A stretch of 64,000 bases of DNA from assembly GCA_948567375.1 (NCBI GenBank), contig OX419759.1:3635303-3699302 (forward strand). Reading direction: 5' to 3'. The notes under the pieces were generated by a model. It made no database searches. It was not told the DNA's origin and saw only the letters and a program-made list of their open reading frames with translations. Position 1 is the first letter of the stretch. The number at the start of each line of letters is the position of its first letter. The DNA comes from Lunularia cruciata (Eukaryota; Streptophyta; Marchantiopsida; Lunulariales; Lunulariaceae). This document shows, piece by piece, positions 44,650 to 57,325 of the stretch. A program made the position numbers and the translations under genes.

Positions 44650-45990
44650 TATGCATAGTAGCAAAACATTAAACCAAAGTAAAGATTTATGTATAAGGTG
44701 GTAGTACAAACAAAGCTGAACACTTGGATCATATTGTACATTGTTTGTTCATGTTTATATATATTAAATATCAAAACTATAACATTATTCAAGGTTTTAT
44801 GGTATTATACATCATGTGTCTTTGAGCTTTCCTTCCTTTCTCTTTTCCGTCCTATAGATTGCTCAGGTCAGTGCTATGAAGAGCAACTGATCTTTGTTGT
44901 CTGGAATGTGTTATCGATAATATTGACCTTTGAGACCTAGTATTATATATTCTTGCTTAAGTTTCAAAATCTTTTAATCTTTTTCGTTATCGTTTAAACA
45001 TATCTGAAGTCAAAAAGCAAAAGAATTTCACTATATATCCTTACATAGTGGTTTCTTGTTCCCAACCTAGAGGATAAAAGATCATTTACTCTAATACTAG
45101 CTCATATGCCGCTATGGTCACCCCGTCATCCTCAACTATTTACAAGTTGTTACCATACAAGCTATACATAAAACGTGTCACCACTCTCTCCATGTTACAT
45201 ACATACTTTTCCATGCTATATGATAAGAAAGATGATAAGAAATTTTCATTTGAGAATCATACGGGAACGGATTGACTCACGTATTCACAAGACAGGCTAT
45301 AAGGAGAATTTGATAGAGAATTGAATAGAACTATAAATCTGATTATAAACGTTCTCAAAAAACATGACTGAGCACTTAACAACGACACAATATAATTTAT
45401 GAGATGACCTTAGTTCCATAAGTTTTTATAAGGTACCTCCCCAAAAATTGCAAAATGAATTTTCCAAAAAAAAAGTAAGACCTAGTAAGTAGAAAGGAAA
45501 CAATAAATTTTTGGAAAATTTCAGTTCTTATAAAATTTTATGAGGCACATCATCACCACACATAAAAGGTTTTGCGGTTTTGCTGTGAACCTCTATAATA
45601 AGCAAATTGAAACCCTTAATATCTCTAAAATTTCATACACACATGAATTACAACGCAAAGTGTTGCATTTACACGTGAATTGTGAAGAAGGATATAGGTC
45701 AATAAAGCCAATACAAACATGCGGACCCCATCCAAAGATTTTATCATAATGGCAGAATTATTTGGTATGAGTTGGAAACTTACTACAAAATCAAGTAACA
45801 ATCCCAACATCTATATTCCTTAAAGGTGTGAGAGGTGGATGGATGTACTAAAAGAGAACACGGAGTTAGTTAGAAATAACAATCCATAAGGATGACTACA
45901 AAACTCAAGAACCATAAATAGACTACCACTTATAAGAGAGGAAGTTCTTCTTGAGCATCCATCTTGAACCTACATCAATAGTGCTTGCCA
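44650..45990. other. AT-rich spacer without recognisable genes
   Basis: Short ORFs on both strands and no recognisable domain. Confidence 0.4.
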
Positions 45991-46089
45991 GTACTCCAGT
46001 GAGGTGTAGACCCACCTCACCAGAGGGTGCGGTGGCTAGCATGGCTATAGCTTAGACTTCCCTAATCTTTCACACTCTCTCAAGCATTA

Positions 46090-47280
46090 AAGATGACATC
46101 CATGGCTTATAAACATCCTAGTGCAAGTGTGGTAGGTGATGATGGAGTGCATGATGGACGAGATGCTAGTCAACCATCTACTACTACACAAATTGAGTCT
46201 AGCATGATGTTGGGAGGTCTTGAATGATTATGCTATTCTCTTTGTTCTCATCCAATGACATGTTATGTTGGGAGTTGACCCAATTCCAATGTTTTGGTTG
46301 GTTGCCACACTTTGTGAGAATAGGGATGATGTGGTTCTTACTTCTAGAGAAAAGGTGGTTGATAGTGGAGCTAACTTGGTTGAGGAGTATGAGATCCACT
46401 CAATGACCAAAGGTTGTGGCAAGCATCAGCAATAACTAGGTTGGAGGAGTTACCAACTAGACTTGCCTTTGAGCAAGCTCAATTCACACTTGGAGTTATA
46501 TTATTGGATAACTAGAGGAGGATTTTTGATTTGGTGGGACTTTTAGGGAAGGTTTATACACCACAAATGTTTATTAGACTTTCGTGCACAACCCCGTATG
46601 TTGGGAAAGGTTGCAATTGTTGGTCTTGAGCTACGGAAGACCAATGTGGAGAGGTGTCTATTTCTGATCATAACATCTCTAGGAGGTGGTTCTAAAAAAT
46701 ACATCACATGTGGAGAGCTCATTGTCCAATTCAGCCTGCTCATCCAATTGATAGCTTTGTGGTGAGAGCTCAAGCCATTGTAACAATAGCAGAGTCATAT
46801 GATGTGCTCTTTGGTAGAGTAGTGTTATATTCTATTTAATATTGACTATTGGGAGGAGATAGCTTCCTATAGACCAAGCTGGCAATGAAATGAGGGATGG
46901 GTATGTTGCCTACAAGTATGCTTTTGTAGTGATAGTCTTGGCTCACTATAATCAAGGACTATAACATCAATTCTAGCTTTCAATGGTTCTGTTACTTGGC
47001 CTCATGACTTATTGGAGGAGAATGCCAATGTAGAGGATACTCTAGTACCAAAGGAGATCACTTGGATTTGGAGTACAAGTGGAATTGTTCCATCCACTTT
47101 GGATGTTTCATTGTGGAGTTCAGAGGAGGCATTGCAGCAACATGCGGATCAGTTGGTACAACATGCTTGGGGTGGAGCCTTTGTATCACCAAGAGACCAA
47201 TGTGAGGATGAGCCTCCAATGTCTATTACCTTGTCATCTTTGGATACCATACTCATTGCTTGGCAATATCTAGTAGAGGG
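46090..47280 (+). mobile_element. Gypsy-like element B, 5' portion (gag and protease region)
   Basis: Stop-ridden coding sequence runs on the plus strand. Near 46720-46815 it reads HPIDSFVVRAQAIVTIAESYDVLFG, which resembles the C-terminal part of a retroviral-type aspartic protease (usually ...YDVLLG). It is directly followed by EEIASYRPSWQ near 46855. It ends where the A2 LTR begins. The first part (46090-46700) is probably gag, with no clear motif. The link to the B pol downstream of A2 rests on orientation and order only. Confidence 0.45.
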
Positions 47281-47533
47281 TGTAAAAGTCCAAGACCAAG
47301 GAGAGAAATAGGAGAATGGAAGCTCACATTGGGACACTTGAATGAGTAAAAACTCCAAATGCCTATCATGAGCTTTTGCTCCTATATTTATAGAGATCAT
47401 ACAAGGCTCTTGAGAAGCTTCTCAAGAAGCTTCCTTGAGCCGCATTCTTGGCGTGCAAGCCAAGTTAATTGGGAAGCTTCTCAAGAAGCTTCTTTCTAGA
47501 AATCACTTACTTGGCATGCAAGATAAGCTAGTT

Positions 47534-47548
47534 GGAAGCTTCTAGAAG
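47534..47548 (-). promoter_or_regulatory. Heat-shock element in A2 3' LTR
   Basis: GGAAG CTTCT AGAAG is a perfect three-unit array; the fourth unit is mutated to CTACT. Confidence 0.6.
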
Positions 47549-47607
47549 CTACTTACCTAAGTGCAAGCTAAGCTAGCCAAGAAGCTTCCCAAGAAGCTTC
47601 TTAGATA

Positions 47608-47622
47608 CTTCTAGAATATTCT
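47608..47622 (-). promoter_or_regulatory. Second heat-shock element in A2 3' LTR
   Basis: CTTCT AGAAT ATTCT is a perfect three-unit array, at the place equivalent to 7933-7947 in A1. Confidence 0.6.
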
Positions 47623-47759
47623 AGGTTAATTTGTCTTATTTGCTTCTTCATTAGCACTACTAACTTTGCCGTTAAACTTCATATTGTTACATATTCCCTC
47701 ACCGCTAGTTGGTGACGTCCTCGTTGCCATTGAAGCTTCAAACTTCTGGATGGCCATCT

Positions 47760-48890
47760 ATGCATTCTGGAGGTGAGAAATAGGTTCCCATGTGGCATCA
47801 TGAAGGGGATATCCTTTCCAAAGGACCTTGTACTCCATATGTTATTGGTGTCCTCGTTGAATATGGTGATGAGCAAGGATACAATCAACTTTATACTCCT
47901 CATGATCATTGATAAGGATGGGAGGAGGAGGAGGTTGGACACAAGCAGAAAAAGAAGATGGGCTAGGTACAAAGGGTTTAAACTTGGAAATGTGAAAGAC
48001 AAGGTGGATGCACATATGGCAAGGTAAGGCAAGTTGATAAGCAATAGGGGAGATGATTTGGATGACCTCAAAGGGTCCTAACTCGCAAACTTGGGTATCA
48101 AGTGGGAAGGGTAGGTTACTAGAGGATAACATGACTTTATCATTGACTTCAAAGGTGAGATCACAATGATGGTGGTCCGCATATTGTTTTTGATGATTCT
48201 AAGCAACAAGGAGGTGAGATTTGGCTTGTTGGAGAGATTGGGATATGGTGGTCAAGAAGGTTGAAGCATGAGGGACTTGAGATGGAGAAGGAGTAAGAAG
48301 AGAATTTGGAACAAATGGATCTTGGTCAAAATTGAGAAAAAAGGGAGAAAATCCGGTGCTTGCCTATTTGGAATTATTGTAGGCAAATTCTACAATTGCA
48401 ATACATTCATCCCAATTGGTATGATGGACATTGATGAAAGCATGCAGCATATCCTCCAATGTACAATTTGCACGTTTGGTTTGTCCATCAGTTTGAGGGT
48501 GATAGGCCGTGGACAAAGCAAGCTTAGTGCCAAGTATTTGGAAGAGTGCTTGCCAAAACTTCTTGGTGAATCAAGGATTAGTATCAGAGATGAGTACATG
48601 TGGCATCCCATGATGCTTGAAGACATTGTCAAAGTAGATTTTCACTAAGGTTGGAGCATCCACGGTATCAAAGGTTAGTGCCAAGTGGATTTGCTTACTG
48701 GGCTTATCCACAAACACCACGATTGATGTATGTCCTTGCTTTTTCTGGAGCAAGGATGTGATGAGATCCAAACTCATGTGTTCCCATTGAGTGGATGGAA
48801 TGAGGAGTGGTTGAAGGAGTCCACTCGGCTTCTGGTTGTTGGCCTTGTTATGTTGGTAGCTCTTACAGTCATACAAACTCTCAAACATCT
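47760..48890 (-). pseudogene. Integrase core and chromodomain of A2, broken
   Basis: From right to left, SLDLITSLLQKKQGHTSIVV (about 48780-48715), LISDTNP (48575), then the later integrase parts in other frames. The chromodomain start HEEYKVDCILAHHHIQ lies near 47900, and EYKVLWKGYP, in another frame, near 47830. SDTNP replaces the usual SDRDP, so the second catalytic Asp has a changed neighbourhood. Multiple stops. Confidence 0.75.
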
Positions 48891-48899
48891 TGTGTCATG

Positions 48900-49942
48900 T
48901 TAGGTCCACCACCATTGGTTTTGGAGGGTACCCAAGGTCTTGTCCACACCCATGTGCCTAGCTATTGGTAAATCATGGGCTTCTTGAAGGCTTACAAGTC
49001 GGAGATCACCTTTGGTTGGAACATAGATCCGGTCCGCATGGAATAGAAGGCCTTCCTTGAAGGAGAAGGTGTTGTACTCCTTGTCGCATGTTGCAAGACA
49101 ACTATGTACCATTTGGAAGAAGGGATCTTGTGGTAGAGCTGACCAAAACTCATTTTGGACCTTGGAGTCAATTGAAACCATCATAATTGCTATCGTGATG
49201 AGAGAGACTTCAAATCAGGTTTCCATGATAGAGCATCAAGGATGACATGGAACCAACCTGGTTTGTACTCAAGTTTGATGTCAAACAATTTGAGTTGTTC
49301 CTCACATTGATGATGTTGACTCTTTGTGTGTTCCAAGTGTAAGGCCTGCAACAATGGTTTGTGATCAATTCGTATGATCACTTGCTTCCCCAAGAGATAA
49401 TGCCTCTATACTTTGGTGGCATATACTATTGCAAGTTGTTCTTGGTCTCAAGCAGAGTAATTTCTTTCAGCCATATTTAGTTGGTGAGATACAAAAGTAA
49501 TGGGATGTAGTCCATCTGGGAATTCTTGTTGCAACACAGTTCTAATTGCAAAGTTAGAAGCATCAAAATCAACCACACAAGATAGCAGAGGATCATATGG
49601 TTGAAGGATGGGTCTTGGAGACACCATATGTTTCAACTTTTGGAATGCTTCTTCTTGCTTGGTGGTCCATTGGAAGCTCAAGTTCTTCCCCAAGAGATCA
49701 ATAAATAGTGCAACTACATGAGCATAACAATGAATGAACCGTCGGTTAAAAAATGGCCAATCTATCAAATGCCTGTACTTCTGTAACATCCTTTGGAGTA
49801 GGCCAATCAATAATGGCCTTGATTTTCTCTTCTTCCATCTTGATCCCCTCTGAAGAGATCTTGTGACCCAAAAAGGTAACTTCCTTTTGCCAAAAGGTAC
49901 ACTTTCAACTCCTTTCAGTAAAATTTCCATTGTCATAGTCAT
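48900..49942 (-). pseudogene. RNase H and integrase zinc region of A2, broken
   Basis: RNase H text lies at 49448-49942 (FIHCYAHVVALFIDLLGKNL, VVDFDASNFAIRTVLQQEF) and 49190-49393 (QVIIRIDHKPLLQALHLEHT, FHVILDALSWKP). The integrase N-terminal part is at 48900-49184 (HDLPIARHMGVDKTLGTLQN). They lie in different frames. Confidence 0.75.
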
Positions 49943-50550
49943 CTTAGGACTTCTCCCACGTGATTCACGTGTTCTACCTTTGTCTTGCTATAGATTAAGA
50001 TATCATCCAATAACACCACCATATATTGATCTAATAGTCCATCCAACACCCGATGCATTTGATCCATGAAGACTGTTGGAGCATAATTGAGCCCAAAAGG
50101 TAGAACTCTCCACTCAAAATGCCCATACCTTGTGCAAAAAGCAATCTTTTGCACATCCTCCCTATCAATGGGGATTTGCCAATAACCACTGCAAAGATCC
50201 AGCTTGGAAAAGTATTGTTCTCCACTCAATTGATCAAGCAAGTCATCAATCTGAGGCAAGGGATATGCATTTTTCATTGTTGCTTATTGAGCCCATGATA
50301 ATCAATAAAAAAAATGAAGTCCTCCATCCTTCTTTGGAAAAAATAGTACTGGTACTCCCCAAGGAGAGGTACTGTGTCATGAAGTCCCTCTCCAACAACT
50401 GTATAAGTGTTGTTTGCAACTCCTCCAACTCCTTTGGTGAGAGCCTATAGATTGGTCTACTCATTGGAGTACTCCTTGGCACTAACTCAATCTTGAAGGG
50501 CATATCACGATCGGAGGGTAACCCCTTCGGCAGATCATTTGGAAACACAT
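49939..50550 (-). pseudogene. Reverse transcriptase of A2, broken
   Basis: The minus-strand stretch 50277-49939 (112 codons) is open and contains [20 protein letters not shown], then [20 protein letters not shown] and the catalytic VVLLDDILIYSKTK. The LLDD box is intact. The preceding part (50548-50278) is frame-shifted near the PKKDGG motif. Confidence 0.85.
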
Positions 50551-50932
50551 CCGCAAACTCCTAAACTATTTGATCAACCCTTGCTTGATGAAGCTCTTGG
50601 CTCTCCTCAGATTGTCCTTGTGCAATCTACTTGATCCACACCGCAAAAATAGATTTATCTTCCTCCAAAGCTTGCTCTATGGCTGCTTCACTAACAAACT
50701 TCCCATCTAGGGACTCATCTCTCTTCAAAGCTTGCTCTATGGTTACCTTCGTGGCAAACTTCCCATCTTGGGGCTCCTCTCCCTTCAAGGCATGCTCTAT
50801 GGCTGCCTTCTCAACAAACTTCTCATCCTAGGACTAACTATTCTTAGGTGTCTTACTCAGAGGTGCCAAACAACCTAATCGGAATTTTCTACCTTAATGT
50901 TGTACTTGAATTTGTCGTCGGGTCCAATAAAA

Positions 50933-51271
50933 CTAAACCTTGTGACGTTCAAGCCAAGGTAGTCCTATAATGACATCATAGTGTAGAGATGCCACTACCA
51001 ACCTCATACACTCCAAATACTCTTTCCCAATCTTAAAAGTAATAGGATGTGAGGTACGGAATGCAGAACCTTTTTTACCATCTACCATCATCAATCTACT
51101 TCTAATCACTGGCTTGATAGGAATACTCAATTCCTTTGCTACTTGCATAAACATGCAATTCTTTGAACTTCCAGAATCAACCAAAATCCTACAACTCCAA
51201 TTGGATATCATACCTTGCAAGTGAAGCAAACTTGCATAGGTCAAGCCTTCAATCCCATTGGAACTAATCAA
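50933..51271 (-). pseudogene. Aspartic protease of A2 (open fragment of broken pol)
   Basis: A 112-codon open stretch has the catalytic ILVDSGSSKN loop and the end motif HYDVIIGLPWLERHKV. It is the minus-strand equivalent of 9478-9870. Confidence 0.8.
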
Positions 51272-52400
51272 GCTCCCAATAGGTGGCTTGAAATCTCCTA
51301 TTGGGATTCCTTGTTTCCTTGATCATTCTGTTCCATAAACTCCATCTAGGCGACTTGTCAAGGTCAACTATTCCTAATTGGACATTCAACAATGCAATGT
51401 CCAACTTGGTGACAATAAAAAAAACCTCCATTTTGTTGCAATCTTTCTCTACCCGCTGTACCAAGTGGTCACCATTGGATAACATCAATCTCCATTGGTG
51501 CCAGTTCTCCACCTGTTTGTAGTGTACTGGTAGGCTTTATGTAAGTCAAGGTCAAGACCAAGTTATGCAACCAAGGAATCAAAGTGCTCAGCTAATTGCA
51601 TCGCTTCTTCTACATTTTGTGGTTCTTGCATGGTCACCTCTAATTTGGTTTGTGACTTCAATCCCCGCACAAATCAATCTAGAACTTCACCTTCTTGTAT
51701 ATTTAGAATTTGCATGATGATGTTCTAAAATTGTGTGATGTAGTTGCTTACAAAGCCAATATGCTTCAACTCTGCCAATTTATCTTGTGCGGCTTGGGTG
51801 GCATTTATAGTTTAAAATCAACCAAGTATTGTGTCCTTGAATTCTACCCATGTCAAAATTGACACAACAATCTATTGTTCAACTTGCTCCACTCAGAATA
51901 ACCACCAAAGTTTTACCATATCATCCAATCGGCTAGAAACCAAGAGAATCTATTTCTGTTCATCTTGAAGATTGGTGGCTTCAAAGTAACGTTTTTATTC
52001 AAACACAAAATTATACACTATGGCCCAAAGATTCTTACCTTTAAACACCTTGGGTTTTGGAAATTGGATGCGATCTTCTCTATCTCAAACTAGTGCTCTT
52101 TCTATATGTTCTTATCATTGTTGGTCTTGTTTATCCAACAATCAAGTAAGGTACTTAATTTGTTACTACATCGCAAGAATAAATTCCGATATTGTTGCCA
52201 TAGCTACTACTCTATCCCATTACTCCCAATTTATTTAATTGATTAACACATAGATGCAGCATGTCCACCATTCTCCATAAGTTACAATAGGAAGTATCAA
52301 GGGTCCTCAAACAAGGTGATCATATGCATAAAATCCTACCCAAAGTGCAAGGTGATGAATTATGTGAAATGATACTTGGGTAATATCTAGACATGAACAT
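51272..52400 (-). pseudogene. gag of A2, broken
   Basis: On the minus strand, Gag capsid text is in pieces, and the nucleocapsid knuckle near 51440-51385 reads GGFFYCHQVGHCIVECP. As in A1, the first cysteine is phenylalanine, while the remaining Cys, His and Cys are kept. Leader sequence occupies about 52300-52460. Confidence 0.7.
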
Positions 52401-52459
52401 CCCAATGGTTTGGTGGAAGTGGATTTGGTGATCCATAAATTCCATCCATCCCATTCCTA

Positions 52460-52470
52460 CTCTGATACCA
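52460..52470 (-). other. Primer-binding site of A2
   Basis: On the minus strand TGGTATCAGAG is a perfect initiator tRNA-Met complement, one base after the LTR. Confidence 0.9.
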
Positions 52471-52471
52471 A

Positions 52472-52835
52472 TGTAAAAGTCCAAGACCAAGGAGAGAAAT
52501 ATGAGAATGGAAGCTCACATTGGGACACTTGAATGAGGGAAAACTCCAAATGCCTAGGATTATCTTCGACTCCTATATTTATAAGGATCATACAAGGCTC
52601 TTGAGAAGCTTCTCAAGAAGTTTCCTTGAGCCGCTTTCCTGGCATGCAAGCCAAGTTAATTGGGAAGCTTCTCAAGAAGCTTCCTTCTAGAAGTCGCTTA
52701 CTTGGCGTGCAAGCTAAGCTAGCCGAGGAGCTTCCCAAGAAGCTTTCTAGATACTTCTAGAATATTCTAGGTTAATTTGTCTTATTTGCTTTTTTGTTAG
52801 CCCTACTAACTTTCTTGCTAAACTCCATATTGTTA
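52472..52835 (-). repeat. 5' LTR of A2
   Basis: It starts TGTAAAAGTCC on the plus strand and ends CCATATTGTTA, with the last CA lost. It is about 47 bases shorter than the other LTR of this element because of deletions in the array of GAAGCTTC units. Confidence 0.85.
52754..52768 (-). promoter_or_regulatory. Heat-shock element in A2 5' LTR
   Basis: CTTCT AGAAT ATTCT is a perfect three-unit array, identical to the one at 47608-47622. Confidence 0.6.
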
Positions 52836-55413
52836 GAGAGAGAGTATGTCTATTGGAGTTATTTGGTGGGATTAGCATTAGACTAGCTATGGTACTACAA
52901 GTAGATATATGAGTACATAGGTACTTGTATGTGGATAGAGATAAGATTGCTAGGCAAGTCTCTCCACATCATGTGACACTCTTGGCCTATTGGTATCTTG
53001 AGTTATTATCAATGTTAATGGTCAAGGGTTACCAAAATATCCTACCAATATGCATTTTCTTGTTGGGAGTGAAGGATTTGGAGAGACATAGTTCCATTCA
53101 TTTGGTATTTTTTGGATGGCCATGTTAGGGACATACCCATGCTTGTCAAGATCAAGATCTATAGGATTCTTATTCTATGAGATATTACATATATTAAGAC
53201 ATCTCAAGTTCATCACTCTGTTCCTTTAGGAGCTTTAGGAGCTCTTCAGTTCATTTTGGAGAATGTCCCTTGGATGGATGATTCTTGTACATAGTGATGG
53301 CGAGTACATATCAGGTCTATTCTTGGATGGGACTTGCTATGTTTTTGGATGCAGCCAGAGTGGGATCATAGGCTCATCATCTTTGTCTTTGGTGGACAAA
53401 CCTCTTACCTAGAGAGGTTCTATAACATGTTGATGATGGGATTTATGACTAGACCACCTTACTATTGATGACATTTTGGATGTTGGGAGCCCATCTTAGA
53501 AGGTGGTAGTGGCTGATAGATCATGTATGTTAGTGGTGAACCTTGTTGGCCAGCCTAGAGCCACTTTACCTAAACTTGTGAGTTTCCCAAGCTCCCATGC
53601 TTTTTGAGAAGGAGGTCTTGGACTTGTTTAGGACTAATAGTTATAGTAGTTGGTGGAGCCTAACAAGGGAGCAAGCAATGGGTCTTTGAACCACTATTAT
53701 TGCAATTACAATAGTGTCAAAGGCATCTAGATGTTAGGTTAGGCTATGGACATGAATTTTTTGACCTAAGTTGTGAACCTTGGCTTGGCAAGCAATGTAG
53801 GATGTGTTTGATAGGCATCACCACTTGGACACTTGTGAGCTTTGGGCCTATCAAGATGATTTAGGCACATGTTAGGGATGATGGACAAAATGGGAAGGGT
53901 ATTCCTCGGATATAACCAATGGCTACTAGTGAGAGTGACATGCAGTTAGAAGATGTATGGAGCTTGCAACCAGAGTAGAAAGAGTTTTCCACACAAAGGT
54001 TGGGTACTCTAGTGGTTGGGAGTATGATATTACTCTCACATGGGCCCAATGTAGTAGCCACTTAGTGCATCTTCTACTCCTACATCAGTTATAGAGGATA
54101 CTTGGGAGGCCAAATCATAGACCAAGCTTACAAGAGTGGAAAGATGGAGAGTAGAGGTTCTTGATATAAGTTGTTTTGCCTTCAATATGAAAGATTTGGT
54201 GCTCTTAAAAGGACTTGGTATTTAGATTGGGCTTATTAGGGATACACCAAATTTTTGATATCCCTATAGATATATTGATATGGAGAGCATTGATTTAGAG
54301 CTGAGGTAGAGACCTTTTTGAGGGCTAGTTTGGTAGAGATTTCACATGGAATATATACTTTAGCTATAGTGATGCCAGCCAAGAAGGATATGCATGGCAA
54401 GTACACAAATAGGCAGATGTGTGGAGATTACCATCCTATCAACCGATAGACTAGGGCTGATTGGTATGCCATGCTTATAGCAAAGGAGATCTTTGATATG
54501 ATTGGGTATGCCAAGATCTTCAGTACTTTAGATCTTTGAGTAAGATATCATCAGTTTTTAATCAAGGAGAAGGAGAAGGACAAGTCCAAGGTAGCATTTT
54601 GAGCTACTGATCCTTATGGCAAGGATGTATTATATCCATTGAGGTTCTTACTATTTTGCTCTTGCCAAGTTCTAAAAGGTCATAGACAAGATCCTAGTAG
54701 GATTGGATTTTTCTTGGTGTTATATTGATGACATTTTGGGGTATATCACTACTATGGAGGAACATGAGAGACATTTTTTGGAGGTGTTTGAGAGGTTGAG
54801 ATCTCATGGACTCAAATTACATTGTGGGAAGTGTAGATTCTTCCATGAGCAAGTTGAGTATTTGGGTCATACTATCTAACTTGGAGGACTTAGTGTTTAG
54901 CAAACCAAGGTGGAGGCTATTGCATGTATTCCTTGGCTTACGAGTGTGAGCATAATGTGAGCATTCCTTGAGTTGATGAACTTCTATCACCAATATGTTG
55001 GAGGATTTAGTGGTCATTGCCAAGGCCTTAACAAATCTGACTAAGTTTACACAATTGTGGTTTTGGGGAGATGAGCAAGAGAGAGTTTTACATAGCTCAA
55101 GGAGAGGTTGACATCTACTCCTATTCTTAGGAGATTGATCAAAGGATAACCACTCCAGGTTCATATATATTATATGTTGGGGCTTGGAGTAGTGTTCACC
55201 TAGTAGGATGATGAGGGGAAGGAGTTTGTGGTGGCCTATGCTAGTCACTCCAACTATTCATTGGAAGTGAAGTATAGTTCATATGAGAGAGAGTGCTTGG
55301 TAGTAGGATGGATAGTAGTATATTTTTTATGTTACCTATTTGATAACCCCTTCACTTTCATGATTGATCACAACCACTAAAATAAGTGATGGAGTCCATC
55401 AAGCTTGCAAGGA

Positions 55414-55418
55414 AGCTT
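55414..55418 (+). repeat. Target site duplication AGCTT, left
   Basis: AGCTT directly precedes the solo LTR and is repeated at 56027-56031. Confidence 0.9.
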
Positions 55419-56026
55419 TGTAATGTTCCAAGGACATGAGAACCCCCTAGGAGAAAATCCAAAAGAAGAAACACAAAGCTTCACACTCAAAACTCCAATG
55501 CCTCAAAGGAGCACCTTGTCTTTATTATATAGCAAAGAGGATACCCTCAAAGGAAGCTACACCCTTGGATCAGATACATGGATTGGTGATACATCAGTGA
55601 GCTCTCCCTTAGATTAATTGTATATATGGGTGGCATGTTGATTTTGGTCCTATTTGGTTGATCAAACAAGCTTTGACCAAAAGGAATCTTTATAGAATCT
55701 CCCAATGGGAATCTTAGAATCACATGGGTGAGGTACTATTGGAAAGCTCTTGTTGAGACAAAATGAGGGAGGGAAGGCTAGACTTTTTTTTCTATTTGGG
55801 GTGGAAGAGTGGATTTAGCATACTTTTGAGACCTAATTCATCCGTTTAGACCTCTGAAATTGGCTGTGAAGTGTTTAGGCTATTTTCAACTTCTACCCTA
55901 TTAGTAAAAATACTCTTTTGGTGATATCTCTATGTGATTTACTTAGTCCATTATATATAAAATTCTTTCAGATGTTACCACACCAATTTTCTCCTCTAGA
56001 TAATATGTCTAGCTATTTGTATTACA
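55419..56026 (-). mobile_element. Complete solo LTR of family C
   Basis: It starts TGTAATGTTCC and ends TTTGTATTACA (TG..CA), 608 bases long, flanked by AGCTT on both sides. The same sequence forms the C1 LTR at 16378-16957; orientation follows from the C1 primer site. It cuts element B in the RNase H region: SIKLARKL is on the left and the reading frame resumes directly on the right. A solo LTR arises when the two LTRs of one element recombine. Confidence 0.92.
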
Positions 56027-56031
56027 AGCTT
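56027..56031 (+). repeat. Target site duplication AGCTT, right
   Basis: Partner of 55414-55418. Confidence 0.9.
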
Positions 56032-56880
56032 GCACAATGGGTTCTAATTTTACATGAGTATGATTTTTGGTTTTGATTCATGGTTATTCACAAACCTGGA
56101 GTGGTGAACCATGATGCAGATAGGTTGAATAGAAACCCATGTCCCAACCAACAAGATCAAACTAAAACATGTTGGCATAATGAGACAGATGAGGAGATGG
56201 TGCTAGGTTGGCATGCATCCAACTTCCTATGTAAATTTTCTAAGGCCTTGGTGGTATCTCAACACATACAAGAGGAGTTGTTGAGGTCATAGATCTAAAG
56301 AGTAGAGATATTAATACATGCCAGCAAGATGTTTGTGATGATACTACTAGATGCAGCAGATGGCTTAGTAGAGAGAGTGGTTTAGATGGTGAGGAGAGGA
56401 TTGCGTTAGTATAGTTTGTAAAGAGTCCACCTAAGAGATTGGGATCTCCAATTACATTAGTTTGCCATAGGCTATTAGTTCAATTGGAAAGCCTCCTTAG
56501 CATCCTTCTCTCCTTACTTTCTACTCTATGAATGAGATCCAAATTTAGTTGTAACTATTCGTCATGAATGTTATTATAATTTTGGACTTAGATGATCCAA
56601 ACGTATGGATGAGCACATGTTCTCAACAATTAGAGATCTTTTGGAGAGTGATTCCAATGGCTTTTGAGAACTTAGTGATTGCTCAGCAAAGAGATACCTT
56701 ATGCTATACTACTATTCAAGGAAGAGGTTATAGATCCTTGATCCATCAATTTCATCCAAGTGATTATGTATATCTACAATAGACTGCATTGACAACACTT
56801 GATATTACTACAAGCCACACTATCTTGAGAGTGCAAGAGGTTTTGCCTTTTGGAGTCCTCATGTTGGAAGGACATCACGT

Positions 56881-57313
56881 CTACAATAGTATGGAGTTTA
56901 GCAACGTAGCTAGTAAGGCTAACAAAGTAGGGAATAAACCAAATTAGCCTAGAATATTCCAAAAGCATCTAGGAAGCTTCTTGGGAAGCTTCCTGACTAG
57001 TTAACTTGCGCCCCAAGTAGGTACATTCTAGAAGGAAGCTTCTAGAAGCTTCTAACTAGCTTAGCTTGCATGCAAAGTAGGCGATTTCTAGAAGAAAACT
57101 TCTTGAGAAGCTTCCTAGTTAACTTGGCTTGCACTCTAAGAAAGCGGCTCAAGAAAGCTTCTTGAGAAGCTTCTCAAGGGCCTTGTATGCTACTTATAAA
57201 TACCAAAGCCAAAGCTCATGCTAGGCATTTGGAGTTTTCCCTCATTCAAGTGTCCCAATGTGAGTTTCCATTTTCCTATTTTTGTCCTCAGATTTGGTCT
57301 TTTACATTGGTAT
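56881..57313 (+). repeat. 5' LTR of A3
   Basis: It aligns with 62154-62519 and ends TCTTTTACA before TTGGTATTAGAG (the primer site). It is longer than the 3' LTR because it keeps a stretch of GAAGCTTC units (about 57090-57160) that the 3' LTR has lost. Confidence 0.88.
57034..57053 (+). promoter_or_regulatory. Four-unit heat-shock element in A3 5' LTR
   Basis: GGAAG CTTCT AGAAG CTTCT is a perfect alternating array, about 140 bases upstream of TATAAATA at 57195-57202. Confidence 0.65.
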
Positions 57314-57314
57314 T

Positions 57315-57325
57315 AGAGTAGGAAT
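57315..57325 (+). other. Primer-binding site of A3
   Basis: TGGTATTAGAG lies one base after the LTR and has the same single mismatch as in A1. Confidence 0.8.

Larger units (their letters stand above)
47281..47691 (-). repeat. 3' LTR of A2
   Basis: On the plus strand it starts TGTAAAAGTCC and ends ATATTGTTACA. The polypurine tract (TATTCCCTCACCGC on the plus strand) follows at 47692-47705. The TATA box complement TATTTATA is at 47385-47392. Confidence 0.9.
47281..52835 (-). mobile_element. Ty3/gypsy chromovirus A2, near full length, defective
   Basis: It is the same family as A1, inverted. On the minus strand the order is 5' LTR (52835-52472), primer site, gag, protease, RT, RNase H, integrase, chromodomain, polypurine tract and 3' LTR (47691-47281). 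The frame is broken by many stops. The flanks GAGGG (left) and GAGAG (right) may be a worn target duplication, and the outer CA of the 5' LTR end is lost. It is inserted in, or directly beside, element B. Confidence 0.9.
52836..56880 (+). mobile_element. Gypsy-like element B, pol portion
   Basis: Degenerate Ty3/gypsy pol runs on the plus strand. RT text starts near 54410 (CGDYHPIN), with AKIFSTLDL near 54510-54540, a damaged catalytic region with DDILGYITTMEEHERHFLEVF near 54730-54790, and HCGKCRFFHEQVEYLGHTI at 54820-54880. RNase H text lies near 55180-55380 (VVAYASHSNYSLEVKYSSYE). It is interrupted by a solo LTR at 55419-56026 and resumes with LILHEYDFWF and VIHKPGVVNHDADRLNRNP at 56040-56140. 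Codon-level decay is heavier than in family A. The part 52836-54380 could not be assigned to a domain. It ends at the A3 5' LTR. Confidence 0.65.

Noticed and set aside
45990-46030. Short inverted repeat GTGAGGTG/CACCTCAC as a terminator or element end
   Set aside because: An eight-base stem is expected by chance and has no matching partner structure.
47281-52835. GAGGG/GAGAG as a firm target duplication of A2
   Set aside because: Only four of five bases match and the LTR end is truncated, so it is mentioned only as possible.
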